DNA of 64,000 bases from Acholeplasmataceae bacterium UBA5769 (GTDB lineage: Bacteria > Bacillota_I > Bacilli_A > Acholeplasmatales > Acholeplasmataceae), in the NCBI GenBank assembly GCA_002418725.1, contig DIER01000011.1, positions 25,466 to 89,465 on the forward strand, given 5' to 3'. The notes under the pieces were generated by a model. The model worked only from the letters and a program-made list of their open reading frames with translations. It did not search any database and was not told the origin of the DNA. Made by a program: the position numbers and the translations under genes. This document shows positions 32,639 to 41,718 of this stretch, in pieces (the first letter of the stretch is position 1; each line of letters starts with the position of its first letter).

Positions 32639-33334
32639 ATGAAGGAAAAGAAACAAAAGAAACAATCCATCGACACTGAAATCGCAACCGAGGATGGCAT
32701 CGTTGAAATTAAGAAACCTAAAGTTAAAGAAGCTAAATTAGCGAAAAACCGTCAAAAGTACACACAAAAGTATTTTAACAAATTTGCAGGACGTTCACAG
32801 GATTCTTATGACAAAATGCTTCAAGATGATTATCGAAAAATTGTTGAACGAGCACACGATCTTTCAAGCATTACCGAAGCAGATTATCATGAAGTCATGA
32901 TGATCACCATTCCAGATGCATTTGATCAAACAAGCAAAGTCAATTACCGACTCGATAAAAAAGATGATGACACGTATACACTGCTTTACGATCAGGCTTT
33001 AGTCACGATTCTTTTCTTTGGTGATGATGTGCTTTATTACCATCAAGCAAACGTTGATCATCGCAATGGTCATATCGCTTATGATGTCTCTGGTGAGTTC
33101 AATTACTTTGATGTGGTACACATGGAAACAGCAATCAAATACGACCGCCCCATCAATCCCAAATACGTCACTTTAGATCTTGAGGTTGGCTTAGCTGACG
33201 GAACAATCGTTCCTTTCCATCTGCGTAATCACCGTATCCATGAGGAATACGATTTGCATGCTTTTATCACGGATCAGGAGAAAAAGTTCCTTGATACCTT
33301 GAAGCAACACGTGAGAGAAAGCAGAAAACTTTAG
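32639..33334 (+). CDS. Hypothetical protein under a strong promoter
   Basis: A 231-residue soluble protein that I do not recognise. The first 60 residues are very basic (KEKKQKKQ, KEAKLAKNRQKYTQKYFNKF). The rest is a predicted beta-rich domain with VMMITIPDAFDQTSKVNY, LYDQALVTILFFGDDVLYYHQANV and YVTLDLEVGLADGTIVPFHLRNHRI. It has no signal peptide, membrane segment or known active site. It is a single-gene unit with near-consensus promoter and its own terminator, so it is probably well expressed. The basic N-terminus may bind nucleic acid, which is only a guess. Confidence 0.75.
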   Translation: MKEKKQKKQSIDTEIATEDGIVEIKKPKVKEAKLAKNRQKYTQKYFNKFAGRSQDSYDKMLQDDYRKIVERAHDLSSITEADYHEVMMITIPDAFDQTSKVNYRLDKKDDDTYTLLYDQALVTILFFGDDVLYYHQANVDHRNGHIAYDVSGEFNYFDVVHMETAIKYDRPINPKYVTLDLEVGLADGTIVPFHLRNHRIHEEYDLHAFITDQEKKFLDTLKQHVRESRKL

Positions 33335-33352
33335 AAACCCTTAGGGGTTTTT
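33335..33352 (+). terminator. Terminator after the gene at 32639
   Basis: AAACCC-TTAG-GGGTTT and further T, directly after the stop codon. Confidence 0.6.
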
Positions 33353-33371
33353 AAATAATGTACAGTATCAA

Positions 33372-33400
33372 TTGACATTTACCCCATTATTTTGTATAAT
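33372..33400 (+). promoter_or_regulatory. Consensus promoter of yceD-rpmF
   Basis: TTGACA (33372-33377), 17 bases and TATAAT (33395-33400): a perfect sigma-70-type match. Confidence 0.88.
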
Positions 33401-33421
33401 ACTTTCGTTGAGGTGATATTG

Positions 33422-33853
33422 ATGACATTTTCAATCCATCAGTTAAAAGAAGTCTCAAAATTAGACTTCACATACGACTATAAACATCATCTCAAACATG
33501 TCATTGACATCTTGGATATTGGTCCAGCACACATCACATGTGAGCTCAAATGGATTCAAGATGAATTAGTGATGGATGTTCATATCGATGTAAACATGGT
33601 TTTAGCATGTTCTAAAACATTAAAACCTGTGCCGTATGTTATGAAGATGGATGAACAGATAATCTTCGGACCTACTGAAGATAGTGATTATCCATTAACG
33701 GATCCACTCGAACTGACCGATATTCTCTTCGGATATATCGTTTCAGAAAAACCTTTTACCATCTATCATCCAGATGCGATGAATACCTCTTTTGAAAAAG
33801 AAAGAAGTCCACATCCCGCATTTGCAGATTTAGATAAGACTTTCAAGAAATAG
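33422..33853 (+). CDS. yceD: YceD/DUF177 protein
   Basis: A 143-residue protein from the ATG at 33422 (GAGGTG upstream). It matches the DUF177 pattern, with a beta-rich core (AHITCELKWIQDELVMDVHIDVNMVLACSKTLKPVPYVMKMDEQIIF) and an acidic stretch. The single Cys in LACSKTLKPV is the usual remnant of a metal site. YceD is nearly always next to rpmF and is needed for 23S rRNA maturation in some bacteria. It is transcribed with rpmF from a consensus promoter, with 11 bases between the genes. Confidence 0.88.
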   Translation: MTFSIHQLKEVSKLDFTYDYKHHLKHVIDILDIGPAHITCELKWIQDELVMDVHIDVNMVLACSKTLKPVPYVMKMDEQIIFGPTEDSDYPLTDPLELTDILFGYIVSEKPFTIYHPDAMNTSFEKERSPHPAFADLDKTFKK

Positions 33854-33864
33854 GAGGTGAACAG

Positions 33865-34056
33865 ATGGCTGTTCCATTTCGTAGAACGGGTAAGACTGCT
33901 AAGAGAAAGAGAAGAACTCATTTCAAGTTAACTGCTCCTGCATTAGTTGTATGCCCACAAACCGGTGAATTCACATTGCCACATCGTGTGACACCAAACA
34001 GTGGTTACTACAAGGGTCAACAAGTATTAACCAAGAAAGAATCCAAGAAGGATTAA
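33865..34056 (+). CDS. rpmF: Ribosomal protein bL32
   Basis: A 63-residue large-subunit ribosomal protein. AVPFRRTGKTAKRKRRTHFKL is the typical bL32 start, and VVCPQTGEFTLPHRVTPNSGYYKGQQVL the middle. Only one Cys remains of the zinc-binding four, so this is the zinc-independent form. AGGAGGTG precedes the ATG at ideal distance. It is the second gene of the yceD-rpmF unit, followed directly by a strong terminator. Confidence 0.96.
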   Translation: MAVPFRRTGKTAKRKRRTHFKLTAPALVVCPQTGEFTLPHRVTPNSGYYKGQQVLTKKESKKD

Positions 34057-34058
34057 GG

Positions 34059-34082
34059 AAGGGTGCCTTAGGCACCTTTTTC
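34059..34082 (+). terminator. Terminator after rpmF
   Basis: GGGTGCC-TTA-GGCACC followed by TTTTTCTTT. Confidence 0.85.
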
Positions 34083-34139
34083 TTTCATGAATTGACAAGA
34101 TTCTTCTTTTCATAGATAATGAAGATGTTGAGGTGTAGG

Positions 34140-35039
34140 ATGAAACATATCACAGTTTTAAAACAAGAAGCGATTGACTATTTAAATATTAAACCTGATG
34201 GTATCTATGTCGATGGTACTTTGGGTGGGGCCGGTCACAGCAAATGTATTTTAGAAAAGCTTGATCAAGGCTTTCTTTACGCATTTGATCAAGATCAATT
34301 TGCCATTGATTATGCCAAAAATGTGTTAAAGGATTTCAAGCGCTATGAAATCATCAAATCGAATTTTCGCTATTTAAAACAAGAATTAGAAAAAAGAGAT
34401 GTGCACGCCATTGATGGCTTGCTTTTAGATTTGGGTTTATCCTCCTTTCAAATCGATGATGAATCCAGAGGGTTTACCTATCTCAAAGAGACATCCTTGG
34501 ATATGCGGATGGATCAAAGCCAAACACTCACTGCAGCGGTTATCTTGAACACGTTTAGTTTGGATGAGCTTGCTAAAATATTTTATGTGTATGGTGAAGA
34601 AAAAAACAGTTATAAGATTGCCCGCAAAGTGATCGATCATCGACCGCTCAACACCACGATGGATTTGGTTAAGATTTGTGATCAGGTGAATTATAAAGAA
34701 AAAGGACACAGTTCAAAGCGTGTCTTTCAAGCTTTAAGAATCGCGGTTAACGATGAACTTCGTGTCCTTGAAGATGTTTTAAAAGATGCAGTTCAGATGT
34801 TAAAGCCAGATGGGCGTTTGGTTGTTATCACCTTTCATTCGCTTGAAGATCGTATCGTGAAACATTTCTTCCGTGACGAATCAGATGTTGATCCTGTTTT
34901 GAAAAAACTGCCTATGGTTATGGATCAAGAAGGTAAAACAGAAGTATTAACGCGTAAACCGGTTTATCCCAGTGAAACAGAAATGAGTGAAAATTCTAGA
35001 AGTAAATCTGCGAAACTGAGAGCACTTCGTAAAAGATAA
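34140..35039 (+). CDS. rsmH: 16S rRNA (cytosine-1402-N4) methyltransferase
   Basis: A 299-residue RsmH (MraW) from the ATG at 34140; GAGGTG lies upstream, while earlier in-frame ATG codons are inside this leader. HITVLKQEAIDYLNI, YVDGTLGGAGHS (SAM loop), LLLDLGLSSFQIDDESRGFTY and VITFHSLEDRIVKHFF are hallmarks. It methylates C1402 of 16S rRNA in the decoding centre. In walled bacteria it belongs to the division and cell-wall cluster with mraZ and ftsL. Here it is alone, which fits a wall-less cell. Confidence 0.96.
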   Translation: MKHITVLKQEAIDYLNIKPDGIYVDGTLGGAGHSKCILEKLDQGFLYAFDQDQFAIDYAKNVLKDFKRYEIIKSNFRYLKQELEKRDVHAIDGLLLDLGLSSFQIDDESRGFTYLKETSLDMRMDQSQTLTAAVILNTFSLDELAKIFYVYGEEKNSYKIARKVIDHRPLNTTMDLVKICDQVNYKEKGHSSKRVFQALRIAVNDELRVLEDVLKDAVQMLKPDGRLVVITFHSLEDRIVKHFFRDESDVDPVLKKLPMVMDQEGKTEVLTRKPVYPSETEMSENSRSKSAKLRALRKR

Positions 35040-35045
35040 AAAAAG

Positions 35046-35069
35046 AAGTCACGCGAGTGACTTTTTGTT
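35046..35069 (+). terminator. Terminator after rsmH
   Basis: AAGTCAC-GCGA-GTGACTT followed by TTTG TTT. Confidence 0.75.
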
Positions 35070-35169
35070 TAGTGGTGTGATCATCAAACGGATAAGCCTT
35101 GAACAAATCTTTTCTGAGAAAAAAGCCATATGAAAAAACGAACACATGATCACTTTTTCATGTAAATAC

Positions 35170-35592
35170 TTATTTTTTCTTATTTGAAGCCGAGATAATG
35201 ATACGGATGTAATCTAGATCAAGATGTTTAAATGCAGGATGTTTACTGACAAATTCAAAGATATCCGGGCTGTTAACTTCCGTGATTTCATTAGTATCTC
35301 TATTCATAATATGGATATGACTATCAGCATTGTGCATCGGATTACCAAGTGATAGATCATAATATTTAACGTTGTTAATGTAAATTTCAACAACAATTTT
35401 TTGTTCCATCAGGAACTCTAGGTTGTTATAAATGGTTGACACATTATAAAAACCTCTTGCTGCCAATGCTTTTTGAATTTCTTTGAATGTTAAATGTTGA
35501 TTTTCCAAGATTTCAATCATGGCTTTTCTACTCTTGGTTAATCTCATTTTATCATCACGAATTTTTTGAAAATAACGATCTTTAAGTTCCAT
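35170..35592 (-). CDS. Fur-family regulator without cysteines
   Basis: A 140-residue Fur/PerR-type regulator. The winged helix spans about residues 15-85 (RLTKSRKAMIEILENQHLTFKEIQKAL and FYNVSTIYNNLEFLMEQKIV). The dimer/metal region holds NADSHIHIMNRDTNEI, where other members have HHHxxC and a CxxC pair. There is no Cys anywhere, so the structural zinc site is absent. Regulatory metal binding by His/Asp/Glu, as in PerR, is still possible. It is monocistronic, with a palindromic AT-rich box upstream. Whether it senses iron, peroxide or another metal is open. Confidence 0.88.
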   Translation of the reverse strand: MELKDRYFQKIRDDKMRLTKSRKAMIEILENQHLTFKEIQKALAARGFYNVSTIYNNLEFLMEQKIVVEIYINNVKYYDLSLGNPMHNADSHIHIMNRDTNEITEVNSPDIFEFVSKHPAFKHLDLDYIRIIISASNKKK

Positions 35593-35629
35593 CTAATCTC
35601 ATTCCCTTCGGGATTCTATTAATCTATAT

Positions 35630-35650
35630 TGATACATATGTATTATATCA
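35630..35650. promoter_or_regulatory. Candidate Fur/PerR-type box
   Basis: TGATA and TATCA arms flank the perfect 12-bp palindrome ATACATATGTAT (35632-35643). It lies 38-58 bases upstream of the Fur-family start. AT-rich dyads like this are typical for the family; binding is inferred. Confidence 0.45.
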
Positions 35651-35719
35651 GTATTTAGAATTGATTTAAAGAAAAATGCTTGCTGAAAATCAAGCATCTC
35701 GCTATCAATCATCCTATTT

Positions 35720-35739
35720 TATCATGAACATGATATAAT
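35720..35739 (+). promoter_or_regulatory. nadD promoter with palindrome over the -10
   Basis: An extended -10 TGATATAAT (35731-35739) is overlapped by the perfect inverted repeat TATCATG-AA-CATGATA (35720-35735). This could be an operator for an NAD-metabolism repressor, or simply the AT-rich promoter core. Confidence 0.45.
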
Positions 35740-35754
35740 AAAAAGGGTGATGTC

Positions 35755-36330
35755 ATGCATATCGTATTTGGGGGTTCATTTAACCCACCAACCAAGGCAC
35801 ATGTTCAAATCATTAAATACTTATGTGCGGTTTTCCCATCTTCTAAAGTCATTATTGTTCCAGTAGGAGATGATTACCGGAAACCCGAACTTGCTCCATT
35901 TCACATGCGTTTTGACATGTTGAAACTTGCAGTAAATGATCTTGATCGTGTTATTCTTTCACCAATTGAATCCAATCAAGGTTATCAAGGAACGTTACGC
36001 ACACTTGATGATTTATCGAAAACATATCAAGACATCCATTTTGTCATTGGCTCAGACCATCTTAAAGGTTTAAGGGCTTGGATCAAGTATGAAGAACTTT
36101 TGAGAAGATATCCGTTTATCGTAATCAATCGCCGTGGTTATTTGTCTCAAGAAGAAGCGGAAGCGATGTATAAAGATGTTGAGCATCGGTTTATCTATTT
36201 GCCTTTTGATGATATATCTGCCTCTACATTGATCAGAAAAAATAAACATCAATTTAAAGATATGTTAGATCCTAACGTCTATGAATATATTTTGAAGCAT
36301 CAACTCTACGAGGTGAACACACATGTATAA
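35755..36330 (+). CDS. nadD: Nicotinate-nucleotide adenylyltransferase
   Basis: A 191-residue NadD that joins nicotinate mononucleotide and ATP to give deamido-NAD. GGSFNPPTKAHVQII is the nucleotidyltransferase (H/T)xGH-like loop, and ISASTLIRKN the second ATP motif. VIGSDHLKGLRAW is also typical. AAAGGGTGATGTC precedes the ATG. It overlaps the nadE gene by 8 bases, so the last two steps of NAD synthesis are made together. No HD-domain YqeK neighbour follows, unlike many Firmicutes. Confidence 0.95.
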   Translation: MHIVFGGSFNPPTKAHVQIIKYLCAVFPSSKVIIVPVGDDYRKPELAPFHMRFDMLKLAVNDLDRVILSPIESNQGYQGTLRTLDDLSKTYQDIHFVIGSDHLKGLRAWIKYEELLRRYPFIVINRRGYLSQEEAEAMYKDVEHRFIYLPFDDISASTLIRKNKHQFKDMLDPNVYEYILKHQLYEVNTHV

Positions 36331-38179
36331 ACACGGTATTTTAAAAGTTGCAGCTGCGACACCTAAAATTGTTGTAGGCGATATTGATCACAACAAAAAC
36401 GAGATTTTATCTATTTTAAATGCATCAGATGCAGGCATCATCGTTTTTCCTGAACTAACCATCACAGGTTATACAGCGAGTGATTTGTTTTATCAAGAAG
36501 CGTTTATTGATGAAGCGAAACAAGCCATTTTAGCCATTATGGAGCATACGACATTTGAAGGCATTTTTATCTTAGGCGCTCCCCTCGATCTTTATGGTAT
36601 TTTATATAACTGTGCCCTCGTGATCCAAAACAAACACATCTTAGGCGTTGTGCCAAAGCACTATTTGCCTAATTACCATGAATTTTATGAAAAAAGATGG
36701 TTTCATACCGGATTTAAAACACAAATGAAATCGATCAAGTTATTTGGAAAATCTGTACCCTTTGGTTATTTAATTTTTGAAGATGCTGATGAAAACATCC
36801 GTTTTGGTGTTGAGGTATGTCAAGATTTATGGGCAGCGTATAGTCCTAGCGATGACATGAGCTTAGCTGGAGCTAATTTGTTTTTCAATTTATCCGCATC
36901 ACCAGAACGTGTTGGAAAACTCTCTGTTCGAAGAAACCTCGTTTTAGATCATTCTAGAAAACAAATGGCTGCCTATGTTTATACATCGACAGGTCATTTT
37001 GAGTCTTCCTCCGAAGTGGTTTTCTCTAACCATAAATTGATTGCATCACAAGGTACACTGATCGCTGAGGATGTCCAATTTCACATGCAAGGCTCTGTTT
37101 TAGCTGCGGATATTGATATTGCAGCCATCAACTATCAAAAAAGACAAGATTCAACCTATCGTGATATGCACATGTTGATTCAAAATCAATATCAGTTTAT
37201 TCCGGTATCATTTAAGGAATCAGAAACATTTAGATTTGAGAAAAAACTCTCACAAAAACCATTTATTCCTGAATTTGACCAAGAAGAAGAAATCGAACTG
37301 GCAAACCATTTGCAAACCTTTGGTTTAATCAAACGTATTGAATCACTTCCAGAAAGTGCCTCTAAGATTATATTAGGTATTTCTGGCGGATTGGACTCTG
37401 CGCTTGCGCTCCTTGTGAGTCATCAAGCGATGACGATCTTAGGAAGAAATCCCCAAGATATTATTGCAGTGACGATGCCAGCACAAGCAACATCGAAACA
37501 ATCTTTTTCGATTGCTAAAGATCTTATGCAAGCTTTAGGCGTGACAGCTCTTGAAATTCCGATTGCAGAATCTGTTGATTTACATCTAAAATCTATTGAT
37601 CACAACACGAAAGATGTCACCTATGAAAATGCACAGGCGAGAATGAGAACACTCATTTTAATGGATCTGGCGAACAAGCATGGTGGCTTTGTCTTGGGGA
37701 CAGGTGATTTATCTGAGATTGCACTTGGATGGATGACCTATAATGGTGATCAAATGAGTATGTATGCCGTTAATGCGGGTCTACCTAAGACGTGGGTACA
37801 ACTTTTGATTGGTTACCACGCGAAGCATAAGTATCAGATGATTGCACCTTTACTAACCGCCATCTTGAATGCACCTATCACCCCTGAACTTTTAGAAAAT
37901 CAAGATACAGAAAAATCGATTGGACGTTATGATGTCAATGATTTCATCTTATACCATCATTTAGAGCATGGTGCAGATGAAGAAAAATGCATCTATCTTG
38001 TCCAACACGCCTTTGACATGTCGTTAGCAGAAGCTAAACTTTATGTCGAACGCTTTATGAAACGTTTTTACTCACAACAGTTTAAACGGCAAACTTTACC
38101 TGAAGGACCCAAAATTTTAGGCATATCACTCTCCCCTCGTGGACAGTACCGCATGCCTAGCGATGTTAAAAGAAAGTGA
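36323..38179 (+). CDS. nadE: Glutamine-dependent NAD+ synthetase
   Basis: A 618-residue two-domain enzyme. The N-terminal nitrilase-type glutaminase (about 1-270) has its Glu in VFPELTITGY, Lys in VPKHYLPNYHEF and Cys in GVEVCQDLW. The synthetase domain (about 320-618) has the ATP loop ISGGLDSALAL and GTGDLSEIALGWMTYNGDQ. It amidates deamido-NAD with ammonia from glutamine, channelled between the domains. This long form is notable in a Mollicute, where many relatives have the short ammonia-using type. It overlaps nadD and precedes mnmA by 4 bases. Confidence 0.95.
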   Translation: MYKHGILKVAAATPKIVVGDIDHNKNEILSILNASDAGIIVFPELTITGYTASDLFYQEAFIDEAKQAILAIMEHTTFEGIFILGAPLDLYGILYNCALVIQNKHILGVVPKHYLPNYHEFYEKRWFHTGFKTQMKSIKLFGKSVPFGYLIFEDADENIRFGVEVCQDLWAAYSPSDDMSLAGANLFFNLSASPERVGKLSVRRNLVLDHSRKQMAAYVYTSTGHFESSSEVVFSNHKLIASQGTLIAEDVQFHMQGSVLAADIDIAAINYQKRQDSTYRDMHMLIQNQYQFIPVSFKESETFRFEKKLSQKPFIPEFDQEEEIELANHLQTFGLIKRIESLPESASKIILGISGGLDSALALLVSHQAMTILGRNPQDIIAVTMPAQATSKQSFSIAKDLMQALGVTALEIPIAESVDLHLKSIDHNTKDVTYENAQARMRTLILMDLANKHGGFVLGTGDLSEIALGWMTYNGDQMSMYAVNAGLPKTWVQLLIGYHAKHKYQMIAPLLTAILNAPITPELLENQDTEKSIGRYDVNDFILYHHLEHGADEEKCIYLVQHAFDMSLAEAKLYVERFMKRFYSQQFKRQTLPEGPKILGISLSPRGQYRMPSDVKRK

Positions 38180-38183
38180 TGTT

Positions 38184-39314
38184 ATGAAGAAAGAAAAAGT
38201 AATTATTGGCTTAAGTGGTGGCGTGGACTCAAGCGTCGCTGCATATCTCTTAAAAAAAGACGGCTACGATGTAGAAGCCGTTTTTATGCGCAATTGGGAT
38301 AGTGCAACCAATCGCGATATCAAAGGTAACCCGACCGTATTTGATGAGGTTTGTGAACAAGAAAAAGATTATCAAGATGCGAAAGCAGTGGCCGATAAGC
38401 TTGGAATTGTACTTCACAAGGTAGACTTCATCGAAGATTATTGGGATAGAGTATTTTCTTATTTCTTAGATGAATATAAGAAAAATAGAACACCCAATCC
38501 TGATGTTTTATGTAACAATGAAATCAAGTTTAAGGCATTCGTTGATTATGTCAAGAAACTTGATGCAGATTATATCGCTATGGGCCATTATGCTCAAGTG
38601 GATTTAACAGGAGCCTATCCCAAGTTATTGCGTGCATTTGATCAAAACAAAGACCAAACCTATTTCTTATCACAGTTAAGAGAAGAACAATTGAAGAATG
38701 TCATGTTTCCGATTGGGCATATGGATAAGAAAGAAGTGCGTAAAATCGCTTTAGAACAAGGTTTAATCACAGCAACGAAGAAGGATTCAACCGGAATTTG
38801 TTTCATCGGAGAACGCCATTTTGCAGACTTTTTATCGAACTATTTACCCGCACAAAAGGGGTTAATGAAACGTCTTGATGGTACGGTGATTAAAGAACAT
38901 TTTGGTTTAATGAACTATACCATTGGACAACGTAAAGGCTTAGGTATTGGTGGATCAAAAGAAGAACTATCGGCTTGGTATGTGGTGGGTAAAGATTTAA
39001 AAACCAATACTCTTTTGGTGGAACCGGGGTTTCATCATCCCCACTTGTATTCAGATGAAGCTTTGATTACCGATGTGGTTTGGCGTGGTCCTAAAACGGA
39101 AGGTCCCATGACTGCGAAGTTTCGATACCGTCAACCCGATCAAGATGTTATCGTGACATGGATCGAAGATCAAACACTCACCGTAAGTTACCCACAAACC
39201 ATTCGTGCAGTGACACCTGGTCAGGTTTGTGCGTTTTATCAAGGCGATGTCTGTGTGGGTTCTGGTTTTATTGCAGAAGTTTATATGGATAAAAAACGAA
39301 GACAATATAGTTAA
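38184..39314 (+). CDS. mnmA: tRNA-specific 2-thiouridylase
   Basis: A 376-residue MnmA from the ATG at 38184, with AGAAAGTGAT upstream; the longer frame runs inside nadE. It puts sulfur on U34 of Lys, Glu and Gln tRNAs. The PP-loop ATP motif is GLSGGVDSSVAAYLL. The catalytic cysteines are in NPDVLCNNEIKF and STGICFIGERHF. A C-terminal beta barrel follows (YTIGQRKGLGIGG). It is transcribed after nadE with only a short gap. It is followed by a terminator. Confidence 0.96.
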   Translation: MKKEKVIIGLSGGVDSSVAAYLLKKDGYDVEAVFMRNWDSATNRDIKGNPTVFDEVCEQEKDYQDAKAVADKLGIVLHKVDFIEDYWDRVFSYFLDEYKKNRTPNPDVLCNNEIKFKAFVDYVKKLDADYIAMGHYAQVDLTGAYPKLLRAFDQNKDQTYFLSQLREEQLKNVMFPIGHMDKKEVRKIALEQGLITATKKDSTGICFIGERHFADFLSNYLPAQKGLMKRLDGTVIKEHFGLMNYTIGQRKGLGIGGSKEELSAWYVVGKDLKTNTLLVEPGFHHPHLYSDEALITDVVWRGPKTEGPMTAKFRYRQPDQDVIVTWIEDQTLTVSYPQTIRAVTPGQVCAFYQGDVCVGSGFIAEVYMDKKRRQYS

Positions 39315-39336
39315 AGGAACTCTTGTTCCTTTTTTT
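39313..39336 (+). terminator. Terminator after mnmA
   Basis: AAAGGAAC-TCTT-GTTCCTTT followed by more T, overlapping the stop codon. Confidence 0.75.
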
Positions 39337-39349
39337 AAAAGGGTTTAAA

Positions 39350-39358
39350 TGATATAAT
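39350..39358 (+). promoter_or_regulatory. Extended -10 promoter TGATATAAT of recD2
   Basis: A perfect extended -10 lies 28 bases before the recD2 start. Confidence 0.5.
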
Positions 39359-39386
39359 TTGAGTAAACATAAAAGATGAGGTAGGC

Positions 39387-41603
39387 ATGGATCAAGTACG
39401 CGGGAAAATCAAAAACTACGTGTTTCATAACGATGAAAACAGTTATTCCATCGCACGTTTAATCACGGAAGATTTAAAAACCGTCACCATTGTCGGTTAT
39501 TTTCCTGTTGTCAGTGAAGACATGACCTATGAGTTCTCGGGAACATGGGTAAAGCATAACACGTATGGCGAACAGCTTAAAGTCGAATCGTTTAAAAAGT
39601 GTGAACAGCAGAGTAAATCAGGATTAATCAGTTATTTATCGTCGCCTTTTTTTCATGGCATAGGGCCTAAAACGGCAGAAAAAATTGTCGATCTTTTAGG
39701 AGTCGATGCGATACAGTTGATCACAAAAGATAAAACGGTGTTAAAAGAGATTGGACTTTCTGCGATACGCATTGAAAAGTTTTATCAACAACTCATTGAA
39801 AATCAAACCAATGAACACATTTTGGTTGCCTTATATGGTTATGAATTATCTGGAAAACTAGCGATGAAGCTGCTCAATAAATACCAGATGTTGACCCTAG
39901 AAAAACTGGAAGAAAACCCTTATCGTTTGATTGATGATTTAGAAGGTATCGGGTTTATTAAAGCCGATGAAATAGCACGTAAATTTCATATCGCTAAAGA
40001 TGATCCAAGACGCATCAGAGCTGCCATTTTATATGCTATTGAGCAGATAGCTTATCAAAATGGAGATCTTTATTTGACCAGGGAACAACTCGAAAATGAT
40101 GCTTATCAAGCCTTAGGCGATGTGATGGATCTAACGAGTGCAATTCAATCACTTATGGATGAAAAAAGATTAGTGCTTGAAGAAAATCGTTATTATTTAA
40201 GCATGACTTATTATACTGAAATAGGCTTAGCAGAGAAGATGAAAGAACTGATGGGTAAACCTGTTATTTCTGACATCGATTACATAGAGACATTACTGGA
40301 TGCGACTGAAATCCAAAAGAATATCACGTACACAGACGTTCAAAAAGAAGCGATTGTAACGGCCTTAACGCAAAGGTTTACCATCATTACCGGTGGTCCT
40401 GGAACCGGGAAAACCACGATCATTGATGGCTTACTCGATGTCTATCGAAAATACCATCAACTCAATTTTAAAAATCCAGCCATCTATGAAAAAATAGGGC
40501 TCATGGCACCCACAGGACGTGCAGCCAAACGGATGAAAGAACTGCTTGATATGGATGCGAAAACCATTCATAGGCATTTAGGTTTTAGTTATGATGGTGA
40601 TTTTTTATACGATGAAAAACATCAATTACCTCAGGACTTAATCATCATTGATGAAGCATCGATGATCGACTTATTTTTAGCGAAAAAATTATTTGGAGCT
40701 ATCAAAGATGGTGCACAAGTCATTGTTGTTGGCGATGTTGACCAACTTCCTTCTGTCGGACCTGGACAAATCTTATCGGACATGATTGAAAGTGGTGTGA
40801 TTCCAACCGTGAGATTAACGCAAATCCACCGACAAGCAAAAGATTCCAAAATCATACGTTTATCAAGAGCGGTAAATGAACAACAAGTTTCCTATGATGA
40901 TTTAGTCAGTGAACAAGATGTTTATCTTTACAAATCCTCTTCTGACCGCATCAAAAAAACGATTATTCAGCAAATTCAAGGTGCACTCCAAGAAGGTTAT
41001 TCACTTATTGAAGACATTCAAGTGTTAGCTCCGATGTATAAAGGAGATCTTGGTATCGATAATCTCAACATCGCTTTGCAAGAAGCGTTTAATACCAAGA
41101 AAGACCGTAAAATGGTTTATGGTGATAAAACCTATTATGTCGGTGACAAAGTGATACAACTCGTCAATGATCCAGAGCGACTCATCATGAATGGTGATAT
41201 TGGTGTAATCAAAGATATTAAAACCAACGCGCAAGATGAACTTTACATGATTGTCAGCTATGATGATAATGAAGTGATGTATGAAAAAACAGATTTAGAT
41301 GAAATCAATCTAGCCTATGCCATCAGCATTCATAAATCCCAGGGTAGTGAGTATAAAATTGTCATGATGCCTATGGTGAAAAGTTACATGCATATGCTTA
41401 AGAAAGAATTGATTTATACAGCCATGACGCGGGCGAAAAAATTCTTAATCATTTTAGGTGATATGCAACTCTTGATCTATGCAGCCAATCATTTATCTGA
41501 AAAAAGACAGACCACACTCGCGCTTCGTTTAAAGGGAGATCTCATCACAGAAGACGCCCAGTTTGATCCACTCGAAGAACTATCACCATATGACTTTATG
41601 TAG
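39387..41603 (+). CDS. recD2: RecD-like DNA helicase RecD2
   Basis: A 738-residue superfamily 1B 5'-3' helicase found in bacteria without RecBCD partners. The N-terminal OB-like and helix-hairpin-helix region includes FFHGIGPKTAEKIVDLLG and LEGIGFIKADEIAR. The motor has Walker A GGPGTGKTTI, Walker B LIIDEASMID, a motif III GDVDQLPSVGPG and the C-terminal YAISIHKSQGSEY. It is thought to act in replication-fork maintenance and repair. It is a single-gene unit with an extended -10 promoter before it and a terminator after it. Confidence 0.94.
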   Translation: MDQVRGKIKNYVFHNDENSYSIARLITEDLKTVTIVGYFPVVSEDMTYEFSGTWVKHNTYGEQLKVESFKKCEQQSKSGLISYLSSPFFHGIGPKTAEKIVDLLGVDAIQLITKDKTVLKEIGLSAIRIEKFYQQLIENQTNEHILVALYGYELSGKLAMKLLNKYQMLTLEKLEENPYRLIDDLEGIGFIKADEIARKFHIAKDDPRRIRAAILYAIEQIAYQNGDLYLTREQLENDAYQALGDVMDLTSAIQSLMDEKRLVLEENRYYLSMTYYTEIGLAEKMKELMGKPVISDIDYIETLLDATEIQKNITYTDVQKEAIVTALTQRFTIITGGPGTGKTTIIDGLLDVYRKYHQLNFKNPAIYEKIGLMAPTGRAAKRMKELLDMDAKTIHRHLGFSYDGDFLYDEKHQLPQDLIIIDEASMIDLFLAKKLFGAIKDGAQVIVVGDVDQLPSVGPGQILSDMIESGVIPTVRLTQIHRQAKDSKIIRLSRAVNEQQVSYDDLVSEQDVYLYKSSSDRIKKTIIQQIQGALQEGYSLIEDIQVLAPMYKGDLGIDNLNIALQEAFNTKKDRKMVYGDKTYYVGDKVIQLVNDPERLIMNGDIGVIKDIKTNAQDELYMIVSYDDNEVMYEKTDLDEINLAYAISIHKSQGSEYKIVMMPMVKSYMHMLKKELIYTAMTRAKKFLIILGDMQLLIYAANHLSEKRQTTLALRLKGDLITEDAQFDPLEELSPYDFM

Positions 41604-41609
41604 TCTAAA

Positions 41610-41635
41610 AGAAGCGCTTTCTTCGCTTCTTTTTT
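41610..41635 (+). terminator. Terminator after recD2
   Basis: AGAAGCG pairs with CGCTTCT, followed by six T. Confidence 0.75.
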
Positions 41636-41718
41636 GATGAAATGCACTTGAAATGGCTTAACATACACATCACCTATGATATACTGTTTAAGAATGTATG
41701 TAAAGGAAGTCATGAATC

